Source of the DNA: Hydrogenophilaceae bacterium
GTDB lineage: Bacteria; Pseudomonadota; Gammaproteobacteria; Burkholderiales; Thiobacillaceae
Direction of reading: 5' to 3'
Assembly: GCA_024709485.1 (NCBI GenBank)
Contig: JANJWO010000067.1
Coordinates: 24,121 to 88,120, forward strand
Length of the DNA: 64,000 nt
This document shows positions 55,401 through 62,584 of this stretch, in pieces; position 1 is the first letter of the stretch, and each line of letters opens with the position of its first letter. Below the pieces are notes generated by a model. The model had not been told where the DNA came from and ran no database searches. It saw only the letters and a list, made by a program, of their open reading frames with translations. A program made the translations under genes and the position numbers.

Positions 55401-56231
55401 GGGATGCTGCACGACCTCGATGAACACCGCGCGATAGAGGAACAGATAGGCGGCAATCTTGTAGAGGTGGCCGAACAGGTTGTAGACGTCGGCGACATCG
55501 CCGTAGCGGGTAAAGAAGAATTCGCTCATCGCCGCCACGCAGGCCGTGGCGAACAGCCCGCTGGCGTGGAAGCTGCGCGGCTTGCGCATCTGCCTGAAGA
55601 ACAGGGCGGCCGCCGCGGCATAGGCCAGGATGAGGCCGTACTCGTCGGCGAGCTTGAACCCGGTCAGCCCCTGCCCGGGAACAAAGGTCCGCGGCAGGCT
55701 CTGCGGGTGCGCCAGGAACAACCAGTGCAGCAGCGCCACCACGAGCAGCACGGCCGCCAGCAGCATGCCGCGCGGCGGCATGAAGCGCTCGTTCCATGGC
55801 AGCAGCGCCACGGCCAGCAATCCCAGCACCGCCAGGGTGCGCGCCGCCAGCCAGAAAAGGATGGCCTTCTCCGGGTCGGATGGCGTGATGAAGCCGGGCA
55901 TGCCGGCGAAGGACAGGGTATGCGAGAAATCCAGCAGGCCGACCCCGAGAAAGACCGTCGCCAACAGCAGGATGTTGCCGGGCAGGCGATGCCGTTTGGC
56001 GTTCCAGCCCACGGCGAACACCAGGCCGGCAATGACGATCGCCAGCGTTTCCAGCGCCATGTGCAGGGGCAGGTAATTCGCCATGCCGCGCACACCGGGC
56101 GGCGGGGAAAAGGTTAGGACAACAGGCACGGCGAGCGCCAGCGCGGCGACGCCGGACAGCATGCGCCGAGCCTCGGCGGCGTGGCTTGGATGAATAACCA
56201 TTTGAGAATGATAACCGATTGCGGCAGGCAT
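52467..56231 (-). CDS. MASE3-PAS-GAF-PAS-PAS-GGDEF-EAL cyclic-di-GMP phosphodiesterase
   Basis: A 1254-residue membrane signalling protein. Residues about 20-270 form a MASE3-type sensor with seven or so helices; PAS (about 285-400), GAF (about 430-580) and two more PAS domains (about 590-700, 710-825) follow, then GGDEF (about 830-990) and EAL (about 1000-1245). The GGDEF motif reads SGDNF, so the cyclase is probably inactive. The EAL residues look intact: EALLR, NISALHF, ELTEAAAM, DDFGTGYSS, KIDQSFV and AEGVET. It is therefore expected to degrade c-di-GMP, linking redox or ligand sensing to motility. It converges with tolC. Confidence 0.92.
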   Translation of the reverse strand: MPAAIGYHSQMVIHPSHAAEARRMLSGVAALALAVPVVLTFSPPPGVRGMANYLPLHMALETLAIVIAGLVFAVGWNAKRHRLPGNILLLATVFLGVGLLDFSHTLSFAGMPGFITPSDPEKAILFWLAARTLAVLGLLAVALLPWNERFMPPRGMLLAAVLLVVALLHWLFLAHPQSLPRTFVPGQGLTGFKLADEYGLILAYAAAAALFFRQMRKPRSFHASGLFATACVAAMSEFFFTRYGDVADVYNLFGHLYKIAAYLFLYRAVFIEVVQHPYDELNASRSQLQATLDTLPDLLFEVDAEGRFVAAHVSNSDMLAVPEPLFIGKNLREVLPEEAAKVGFAALAEAREHGYSHGHRIALDVPLGRYWFELSIGRKNAGPGREPTYLALSRDVTDQVNQQLALEWEYALNIAQLKLPAEAEARNEEDFVQYGIDQIEKLTGSQAGFVYFVHDDQETLEPVSASSAAQAQRHRSRHARNFPLAQAGRWADALRQRAPLVFNDYADASRGHDLLEEHAELSRLISVPLIDGGLVRMVAVVGNKPQPYVGKDVETVQLMAHTIWRLVNRRRLDKALRLRREALDSFFSASLDLLCIANAQSEFVRLNPEFERVLGYHVAELEGRSFLEYVHPDDVKATLRMVAALRREENVDGFENRFRCSDGSYRNLEWRCTQKGGYIYASARDVTERKRHEAEMRKLSLVVEQNPFPIVITDLQARIEYVNPAFTEITGYAADEALGQTPSLLKSGKTDPAVYAEMWAHLQRGEAWKGELLNRRKDGGEYVESVLIYPVRNAEGVLTNYLAHIEDITAMKAAAERILQLSNYDQLTGLPNRAMLEERFRRAHDEAHRHGAPLTMVWINLDNFKAVNDALGHAAGDLVLRETALRLRARLRDQDTLSRQSGDNFILLMPGAGQQEAAFMVTRLMGELSRPILLGDKELIITASVGIALHPGDGDTLAALLANSEAAMYRVKQDGRNSYCFYAPGMQEGAARILELSTALKQALSRNELRLVYQPQIDLKTGAITGAEALLRWRHPHWGEVSPGEFIPIAENSGLIVQIDQWVLRAVARQLKAWEATGLPPLIVAVNISALHFAQPAFASTVERVVREAGIAPARLEIELTEAAAMKDAEAAGRVIDRLSRKGFHLAIDDFGTGYSSLNYLKRFAVDKLKIDQSFVRDVGTNAHDQALVTAIIQMAHSLGIKTVAEGVETQEQLAFLGARGCDEVQGYLYSRPLAPEAFEAFTLNGRPEPVAGE

Positions 56232-56256
56232 ATTCGTCGCCCGCCAGGCTCTGGCC

Positions 56257-57531
56257 TTACTCTGTGCCGCGCCCTTCTGGATAGCCGCTCACCAGCCGGA
56301 AAATTCTTTCCGTCGCGCCCCGATGCGCCGCGGCGAATCGCCTGCCGGCCTCGCCCATGCGCTGACACGCGGCGGGGTTGCGCGCAAGCTCGGCCGCCCG
56401 TGCGGCCCATTCCGCCGCATCCCTCACGCGCAAGGCGGCGCCCTGCGCCACCGCATCCTGCGCCGCGTGCTTGAAATTCTCGGTGTGCGGGCCGAGCAGC
56501 ACGGGGCAGCCGACCGCGCAGGCCTCGATCAGATTCTGCCCGCCATACGGCAGCAGGCTGCCGCCGATCAGGGCGCAGTCGGCGGCGAGGTAGTAGGCGA
56601 ACATTTCGCCCAGGCTGTCGCCGAGCCAGACCCGGGTTGAGCCTGCCACCGGCGCGCGCGCGCTGCGTCTTTGCAGTGCCAGCCCCAGGTCCCGCGCCAG
56701 CGCGGCCACCTCGTTGAAACGCTGCGGGTGGCGCGGCACCAGAACCAGCAGCGCATCGGTCGGCGCCCTGTCCAGGAAAGCCTGCAGAATGAGTTTTTCC
56801 TCACCGTCGCGCGTACTGGCGGCAAGCCACACCGGGCGCTTCCCGATCAACTCCTTGAACTGCCGGCCCAGTTCGACCTGCGCCGGCGGGGCCTCGCTAT
56901 CAAACTTCAGATTGCCGGTGACCAGGACATTCGATGCCCCCAGCCCACGCAGCCTCATTGCGTCTTCCTCAGTCTGCGCCGCCACCGCCACAAAAGTTTG
57001 CAGGACCTCGCGCGCGAGCGCCGAAAATCGCCGGTAGCCGGCAGCGGATTTCTCCGACATCCGCGCGTTCGCCAGAAACAGCGGCACGCCGGCGCGTCCG
57101 GCTTCGCGCACCAGATTGGGCCACAGTTCGGTCTCCATGATGATGCCGCGCGAGGGCGCGGCCTTGCGCAGGAAGCGCCTGACCGCCCAGCCGTAGTCAT
57201 AAGGCAGATAACGTATGGAGACTCGATCGCCGAACAATTGCATGGCGGTGGCGCGGCCGGCCGGCGTCATGCAGGTGAGCAACACGGCCTTGCCCTGCGC
57301 CAGGAAACGTTCCGCCAGCGGCGCCGCCGCGCGGGTCTCGCCCACCGACACCGCGTGGATCCAGACCGGGGCGCCCATCAGCCGCGCTCCGAGGCCGAAA
57401 CGCTCGGCGACGTCTCGCCAATAACCGCGCTCCCTGACGCCGCGCCCCAGCAGCCGCAAGGGAATGAAGGGCAGCGCCAGCCACAGCAGCAGTTGATAAA
57501 GCAGAGCTTGCAAAGTCGCCATGGCCGCCAT
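56257..57531 (-). CDS. waaA: 3-deoxy-D-manno-octulosonic acid transferase
   Basis: A 424-residue GT30 enzyme that adds Kdo to lipid IVA, the start of the LPS core. An N-terminal membrane anchor (about 6-24) is followed by the WaaA motifs WIHAVSVGETRAAAPL, TCMTPAGRATA, METELWPNLV, NARMSEKSAAGY, and the C-terminal GGSLLPYGGQNLIEACAVGCPVLLGPHTENF. ATG 57531 has AGGG upstream; ATG 57522 is an alternative. Confidence 0.95.
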   Translation of the reverse strand: MAAMATLQALLYQLLLWLALPFIPLRLLGRGVRERGYWRDVAERFGLGARLMGAPVWIHAVSVGETRAAAPLAERFLAQGKAVLLTCMTPAGRATAMQLFGDRVSIRYLPYDYGWAVRRFLRKAAPSRGIIMETELWPNLVREAGRAGVPLFLANARMSEKSAAGYRRFSALAREVLQTFVAVAAQTEEDAMRLRGLGASNVLVTGNLKFDSEAPPAQVELGRQFKELIGKRPVWLAASTRDGEEKLILQAFLDRAPTDALLVLVPRHPQRFNEVAALARDLGLALQRRSARAPVAGSTRVWLGDSLGEMFAYYLAADCALIGGSLLPYGGQNLIEACAVGCPVLLGPHTENFKHAAQDAVAQGAALRVRDAAEWAARAAELARNPAACQRMGEAGRRFAAAHRGATERIFRLVSGYPEGRGTE

Positions 57532-57571
57532 TCTACCCTGCTAGAATTGTGGCCATCGCAAAGGAACTCGA

Positions 57572-58579
57572 ATGAAAATCCTGCTCACCGGCGCCGCCGG
57601 TTTCATCGGCATGCACGTCGCGCAACTCCTGATCGCGCGCGGCGACGAGGTCATCGGCATCGACAACCTCAACGACTACTACGACCCCAATCTGAAACTG
57701 GCGCGGCTGGCGCAGCTGAAGCCGCACGCCAACTTCCGCTTCATCAAGGGCGACATTTCCGACCGCCTGGCCATGGAGGACCTGTTCGAGGCCGAACGCT
57801 TCCAGCGCGTCATCAACCTCGCCGCCCAGCCCGGCGTGCGCTACTCGCTGAAGAACCCGCACGCCTACATCCAGAGCAACGTGGTCGGCTTCGCCAACCT
57901 GCTGGAAGGCTGCCGCCACAACGGCGTCGAGCACTTCGTCTACGCCAGTTCCTCCAGCGTGTACGGCGCCAACACCAAGCTGCCGTTCTCGGTGGACGAC
58001 AATGTCGACCACCCGGTGTCGCTCTATGCCGCCACCAAGAAATCCAACGAGCTGATGGCGCACACCTACTCGCATTTGTACGGCCTGCCCACCACCGGCC
58101 TGCGCTATTTCACCGTATACGGCCCCTGGGGCCGCCCCGACATGTCGCCCTGGCTGTTCACTTCCGCCATCCTCGAAGACCGCACCATCGACGTGTTCAA
58201 CCACGGCAGGATGCGCCGCGACTTCACTTACGTCGAGGACATCGCCGAGGGCACGGTGCGGGTGCTGGACCGCATCCCCCAGCCCAACCCCGGCTACGAC
58301 CACGACCGCGGCAGCCCGGCGGAAAGCCACGCGCCCTACCGCGTCTACAACATCGGCAACCACCAGCCGGTGGAACTGATGACTTTCATCGCCACCATCG
58401 AGCAGGCCCTGGGCAAGGAGGCGAAGAAAAATTTCCTGCCCATGCAGCCGGGCGACGTCGAGGCGACCTACGCCGACATCGAGGCGCTCAAGCTTGCAGT
58501 GGGATTCGAGCCGAAGACGCCGCTGGATTACGGCATCGGCAAGTGGGTGGAGTGGTACCGGGCCTACACCCGCGGCTGA
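57572..58579 (+). CDS. NAD-dependent UDP-sugar epimerase (UDP-glucuronate 4-epimerase type)
   Basis: A 335-residue extended short-chain dehydrogenase. The Rossmann motif TGAAGFIGMHVAQLL, the GIDNLNDYYDPNLKLARL segment typical of UDP-glucuronate 4-epimerases, SSSSVYG, the catalytic YAATK and RYFTVYGPWGRPDM are visible. It would interconvert UDP-glucuronate and UDP-galacturonate for surface polysaccharides. It starts 40 nt from the divergent waaA gene. Confidence 0.92.
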   Translation: MKILLTGAAGFIGMHVAQLLIARGDEVIGIDNLNDYYDPNLKLARLAQLKPHANFRFIKGDISDRLAMEDLFEAERFQRVINLAAQPGVRYSLKNPHAYIQSNVVGFANLLEGCRHNGVEHFVYASSSSVYGANTKLPFSVDDNVDHPVSLYAATKKSNELMAHTYSHLYGLPTTGLRYFTVYGPWGRPDMSPWLFTSAILEDRTIDVFNHGRMRRDFTYVEDIAEGTVRVLDRIPQPNPGYDHDRGSPAESHAPYRVYNIGNHQPVELMTFIATIEQALGKEAKKNFLPMQPGDVEATYADIEALKLAVGFEPKTPLDYGIGKWVEWYRAYTRG

Positions 58580-58595
58580 GCCCGTTGCCGCCCGC

Positions 58596-59465
58596 TCAGC
58601 GGCAGACCAGGGCCATGATCGCCGCGTGCTGTTTCTGCCGCGCGATGCCGGCCGGCGTCGCCCCGCTGGCGTGGCGCGCGTCGGGGTCGGCGCCCGCCTT
58701 GAGCAAGAGCACGACCAGATCCGCATAGCCATTGGCCACCGCCTTGTGCAGCGGCGTCCAGCCGTCGTTGTCGGGCTGGTTGACGCCGGCGCCCCGTTCG
58801 AGCAGCGCCCGCGCCACGCCGACATGGCCCATCGCCGCGGCCTGCAGCAGCGGCGTCAGCCCGGCATGGCTTTTGAGGTCGGGCGGAATGCCGCTTTCCA
58901 GCAGGCGCCGGGTCACTTTTTCAAAACCGCGATAGGCCGCCCAGTGCAGCGGGCCGTAACCGCGCGCATCCTGCACGTCGAGCTTCGCCCCGGCGTCGAT
59001 CAGGAAATTGGCCGCGCTTTCGCTGCTGGAAAATATCGCCACCATCAGCGGCGTCCAGCCCGCCGTGTTCTGCAGGTTGATGTCGACCCCCGCCTGCAGG
59101 AACAGGCGCATCGCTTTCTCGTTGCCGGTCTCGACCGCGCGGAAGAAGCCCGCTTTCGAATATTCGATCCCTTCTTCCGCGAGGCCGCGCCGGGTGGCTT
59201 CGTTCGACCACACGTCGGCGGCCGCGGCCGCCTGCATGGACTCGGTGTAAAGATCGTGCAGAAAGCTGATTTCGCGCAGCGCTTCGAGCGGGAAGCCCTG
59301 GCGGTCGGGGCGGTCGCTCAGGAACAGCGAGGTGAAGTAGTCTTCCAGCTCGTCCTTCCCCCAAAGCGCCATCACCTCGTTGAAGACGCGTGAAAACTTC
59401 TGCTCCAGAAGGTGCGGATAGCGGTCTTCGCGGCCTTTCAGCAACGGTATCAGGACTGGATGCAT
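58596..59465 (-). CDS. ankyrin-repeat protein
   Basis: A 289-residue protein. Residues about 1-105 are a helical domain without a known family; residues about 110-285 hold five ankyrin repeats, e.g. NTAGWTPLMVAIFS, DARGYGPLHWAAYRG, SHAGLTPLLQAAAMG, DNDGWTPLHKAVANG. It mediates protein contacts; the partner is unknown. The preceding 436-nt gap is shared with the bactofilin gene. Confidence 0.9.
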   Translation of the reverse strand: MHPVLIPLLKGREDRYPHLLEQKFSRVFNEVMALWGKDELEDYFTSLFLSDRPDRQGFPLEALREISFLHDLYTESMQAAAAADVWSNEATRRGLAEEGIEYSKAGFFRAVETGNEKAMRLFLQAGVDINLQNTAGWTPLMVAIFSSSESAANFLIDAGAKLDVQDARGYGPLHWAAYRGFEKVTRRLLESGIPPDLKSHAGLTPLLQAAAMGHVGVARALLERGAGVNQPDNDGWTPLHKAVANGYADLVVLLLKAGADPDARHASGATPAGIARQKQHAAIMALVCR

Positions 59466-59901
59466 CTGCCCCCCAGGGACGACTCGGACAAGCGGGGAAG
59501 CCGCTTGGAACCCGCAGCCGCCCCATTGACGAACCCCTCGACATCAACGGCATTTTCAGCGTCTGTCTTCAATTCCGCAACCGCCCGCCGCCTCATCCTC
59601 GTCGCGCGACCTGATGAACTGCCCGGCTCAGGCGTCGTCCGCCGGCGACATGCGTAACCGGAGGCAGGCATTTGATTTGGCGCGCGTTTGCCGGGCACGG
59701 CCGGATTGAGTGTCGCCGCCTGGCGACGGTTGAGGCGGTTTGTGTGCGCCGCAGCCGCATCCGCCTTGTCTAACTGACTGTTTGCAAAGATATTTTTGCT
59801 GCTGGCGCGCTGCTTGCAACAGCCCGCCTACCGCAACGACATCGTGCGCGGCCGCCTCCTGGCGTTTTCCCGAACGAACCTGCACTAAGGAAACCCTACG
59901 C
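59466..59901. other. 436-nt divergent intergenic region
   Basis: Contains no convincing gene. A minus-strand frame (59450-59698) is open and ends with a fairly ordinary composition, but has no Shine-Dalgarno and lies mostly in the ankyrin leader. A modest sigma-70-like pair on the plus strand is described separately. The low-complexity G/C content makes further elements hard to judge. Confidence 0.5.
59766..59794 (+). promoter_or_regulatory. candidate promoter of the bactofilin gene
   Basis: TTGTCT and GATATT with a 17-bp spacer, each matching the sigma-70 consensus at 4 of 6 positions, about 108 nt before the bactofilin start. It lies in the only AT-richer stretch of the gap. Confidence 0.35.
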
Positions 59902-60501
59902 ATGCTCAAAAACCTGATGCACTCAAACAATTCCAGAACCGGCACGAACAGGCATGGCCATTCTTCATACCCCTCCGCCCAGGCGTCCGAATCCGTGAAG
60001 TCCTCCGAGGCCGCCGGCGCGGCAAGCGCCGCCCCCGCCAAATCCGCCGACGTCAACGCCAATGAAGACGGCAGCAAGCTCATCGTCGGCCCCAACATCA
60101 AACTCAAGGGTTCCGAAATCACGGACTGCGAAATCCTCGTCGTCGAAGGCCGGGTCGAGGCCTCGATGAAAAGCCGCGACATCCGCATCGCCGAGGGCGG
60201 CGTGTTCGCCGGCAAGGCCGAGATCGACACGGCCGAGGTGCGCGGCGACTTCGAGGGCGAGCTGACCGCGCGCAAGCGCCTGGTGATCCGCGCCACCGGC
60301 AGGGTCAGCGGCACCATCCGCTACGGCGCGATGATGATCGAGGAAGGCGGCGTCCTGTCCGGCGACGTGGCGGCGCTTGCCGCCGCGCCGGCCGCGGCCA
60401 AGGCGGGCGAGGCGCCCGCGCCGCAGGTCGCGCCGGAATCCGCGGCGGAAGCGGTGCCGGCCGGCTCCACCTATTTCCGCAATCAGGCCGCCCGCCGGTG
60501 A
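59902..60501 (+). CDS. bactofilin (polymer-forming cytoskeletal protein)
   Basis: A 199-residue bactofilin/DUF583 protein. The central part (about 50-155) shows the regular right-handed beta-helix ladder: LIVGPNIKLKGSEITDCEILVVEGRVEASM, IAEGGVFAGKAEIDTAEVRGDFEGELTARKRLVIRATGRVSGTIRY. Disordered Ser/Ala/Pro-rich ends flank it. Bactofilins polymerise without nucleotide at the membrane and position enzymes of cell-wall synthesis. ATG 59902 is chosen; the frame is open upstream but without coding character. Confidence 0.92.
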   Translation: MLKNLMHSNNSRTGTNRHGHSSYPSAQASESVKSSEAAGAASAAPAKSADVNANEDGSKLIVGPNIKLKGSEITDCEILVVEGRVEASMKSRDIRIAEGGVFAGKAEIDTAEVRGDFEGELTARKRLVIRATGRVSGTIRYGAMMIEEGGVLSGDVAALAAAPAAAKAGEAPAPQVAPESAAEAVPAGSTYFRNQAARR

Positions 60502-60513
60502 GGCGGCGCCCTT

Positions 60514-60535
60514 GCCGGGCGCACGGCCGCCCGGC
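60514..60535. terminator. GC-rich hairpin between convergent bactofilin and SDR genes
   Basis: Perfect 8-bp inverted repeat GCCGGGCG / CGCCCGGC with a 6-nt loop in the 49-nt gap between two converging genes. No U-tract follows, so it may stall or protect RNA ends rather than act as a classic terminator. Confidence 0.35.
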
Positions 60536-60550
60536 GCCGACAGCGCGCCG

Positions 60551-61303
60551 CTAGAGCTTGGCGCTTCTGCCGCCGTCCACCGCCAGGATCTGCCCGGAAA
60601 CATAGGGCGCATCCTCGATGAAGAAACGCACCGCGCGCGCGATGTCCAGGGGCGTGCCGGAGCGCTGCAGCATGGTGTGCGAGACGATACGCTGGCGCGT
60701 GACCTCGTCGAAATCCGGATTGTCCTCCGGCCACATGATGGGGCCGGGCGCGACGCCGTTGACGCGCACATTGGGGGCGAGCTCGCGCGCCAGCGACTTG
60801 GTGAGCCCGACGAGGCCCGCCTTGGCCACGGAATAGACGAGATAATTCTTCATCGGGCGGTCGGCATGGATGTCGGTGATGTTGACGATGCAGCCGTGGC
60901 GCTTCTTCAGCTCCGGCGCGGCGGCCTGCGACAGGAACATCGGCGCCTTGAGGTTGGAGCCCATCAGGTCCACCCAGTCCTTTTCCGCGATCGCGCCGAT
61001 GGGCGTGGGATAGAAGCTGGAGGCGTTGTTGACCAGCACGTCGAGGCCGCCGAAGGTGGCCACGGTTTTCGAAACCAGGCTCGGCAGCACGGTGGTGTCG
61101 AGCAGGTCGGCCTGGATCAGCGCCACCGAGTTCTCGCGCACGGCATTCAGCTCATCCTGCAGCGCGCGCGCCTCCTTGGCCGCGCTGCGGTAGTGGATCA
61201 TGAGATTGGCGCCGGCGGCGTGCATGATGCGCGCGATTTCCGCCCCCACGCGCTTGGAGCCGCCGGTGATCAGGATGGTCAAGGGAGTCGGTTTGCCGGG
61301 CAT
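60551..61303 (-). CDS. pteridine-reductase-like short-chain dehydrogenase
   Basis: A 250-residue classical SDR. The cofactor loop TGGSKRVGAEIARIMHAAG has a Arg that favours NADPH; NNAS, the catalytic Ser in ITDIHADRP and YSVAK (Tyr and Lys) follow, with the PGPIMWPED segment. The pattern matches bacterial pteridine reductases (FolM type) that reduce dihydropterins. It is divergent from the MidA gene with a 52-nt gap. Confidence 0.88.
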   Translation of the reverse strand: MPGKPTPLTILITGGSKRVGAEIARIMHAAGANLMIHYRSAAKEARALQDELNAVRENSVALIQADLLDTTVLPSLVSKTVATFGGLDVLVNNASSFYPTPIGAIAEKDWVDLMGSNLKAPMFLSQAAAPELKKRHGCIVNITDIHADRPMKNYLVYSVAKAGLVGLTKSLARELAPNVRVNGVAPGPIMWPEDNPDFDEVTRQRIVSHTMLQRSGTPLDIARAVRFFIEDAPYVSGQILAVDGGRSAKL

Positions 61304-61355
61304 GCGCTCGTCCTGTTGTATGCTTGCGTCCGATTATCCATCAAAACCATTTTCA

Positions 61356-62489
61356 ATGTCCCTGCCAGAACCCGGCCCGGATCAGCTCGCGGCCAGCCAG
61401 CAACTGGTCCGGCGCATCCGCTCCGACATCGCGGCCAGCGGCGGCTGGATTTCCTTCGCACGCTACATGGAGCTGGCCCTGTACGCCCCCGGACTGGGGT
61501 ATTACAGCGCCGACTCGGCGAAATTCGGCGGCGGCGGCGATTTCGTCACCGCGCCGCAGCTCTCGCCGCTGTTCGGTCGCGTGCTGGCGCGGCAGTTGGC
61601 CGAGGTATTGCGGCAGAGCGGCGGCGGCGTGCTGGAACTGGGCGCGGGCAACGGCCTGCTGGCCGCGCAGGTGCTGGGCGAATTCCGCGCCCTCGGCCTC
61701 GAGGTGCCCTACTCGATCCTGGAAGTGAGCGGCCACTTGCGAGCGAGGCAGCAGCAGGCGCTGCAGCCGTTTGCCGGCAAGGTGCGCTGGCTCGATGCGC
61801 TGCCGGAACGGTTTGCCGGCGTCATCTTCGGCAACGAAGTGCTGGATGCCCTGCCCGCGCATCTTATCCACTGGACGAAAGACGGCCCGCTGGAGCGCGG
61901 CGTGACGGAGCGCGCGGGAAGCCTCGCCTGGGCGGACCGCCCGATCGCCGATCCCGTGCTGCGCGGGCGGGCCCGCGCGCTTGCGCTGCCCGCGGGCTAT
62001 CTGAGCGAAATCAATCTCGCCGCGCCGGCCCTGATCAAGACCCTGGCCGAGCGCCTCTACGCCGGCCTGCTGCTGTTCATCGACTATGGCTTCGGGCGCG
62101 GCGAGTACTACCACCCCCAGCGGCACATGGGCACGCTGCGGGCGCATTACCGCCACCACGCCCTGGACGACCCCTTTTACCTGCCCGGCCTGTGCGACCT
62201 GACCGCGCACGTGGATTTCACCGCCGTGGCCGATGCCGGGCTGGAGGCGGGACTCGACGTGTGCGGCTACGCCACGCAGGCGAATTTCCTGCTGGCGGGC
62301 GGCATCACCGCCCTGCTCGCCGAAACGCCGGCGGATTCCGCCGCCGACTACCTGCCGCTTTCCGCGGGCGTGCAGAAGCTGCTGTCGCCTGCCGAGATGG
62401 GCGAGCTCTTCAAGGTGATCGCCATGGCCGGGGGCGGCGTCTCCTGCCCGCACGCGTTTGCCCCGGGCGACCAGCGGCACCGGCTTTGA
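61356..62489 (+). CDS. MidA/NDUFAF7-family SAM-dependent methyltransferase
   Basis: A 377-residue protein of the MidA family: GWISFARYMELALYAPGLGYYSA at the N-terminus, GDFVTAPQLSPLFGRVLARQLAEV, the SAM motif LELGAGNGLLAAQVL, GNEVLDALPAHL, and the C-terminal FIDYGFGRGEYYHPQR with DLTAHVDFTAVA. The mitochondrial homologue NDUFAF7 methylates an arginine of complex I during assembly; a similar role in bacteria is unproven. ATG 61356 fits the conserved start. Confidence 0.93.
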   Translation: MSLPEPGPDQLAASQQLVRRIRSDIAASGGWISFARYMELALYAPGLGYYSADSAKFGGGGDFVTAPQLSPLFGRVLARQLAEVLRQSGGGVLELGAGNGLLAAQVLGEFRALGLEVPYSILEVSGHLRARQQQALQPFAGKVRWLDALPERFAGVIFGNEVLDALPAHLIHWTKDGPLERGVTERAGSLAWADRPIADPVLRGRARALALPAGYLSEINLAAPALIKTLAERLYAGLLLFIDYGFGRGEYYHPQRHMGTLRAHYRHHALDDPFYLPGLCDLTAHVDFTAVADAGLEAGLDVCGYATQANFLLAGGITALLAETPADSAADYLPLSAGVQKLLSPAEMGELFKVIAMAGGGVSCPHAFAPGDQRHRL

Positions 62490-62500
62490 AGCGGGATAAA

Positions 62501-62584
62501 ATGGACCGTATCTCGGACGCGACGGAACTCATCGCCGGCCGGCTGTCTCACGCACAGTCCGCTGCCGGCGCCTTGCCCCCTTGA
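62501..62584 (+). CDS. 27-residue small frame overlapping the sulfatase start
   Basis: ATG 62501 opens a 27-codon frame (MDRISDATELIAGRLSHAQS and seven more residues) whose stop TGA overlaps the TTG start of the next gene as TTGA. GCGGGA lies about 5 nt upstream. It may be a small coupling ORF that delivers ribosomes to a start that has no Shine-Dalgarno, or only chance. No known peptide is recognised. Confidence 0.3.
   Translation: MDRISDATELIAGRLSHAQSAAGALPP

Noticed and set aside
59450..59698. Minus-strand frame upstream of the ankyrin gene as a small gene
   Set aside because: It overlaps the ankyrin leader, has no ribosome site, and its translation is mostly low-complexity Arg/Ala-rich.
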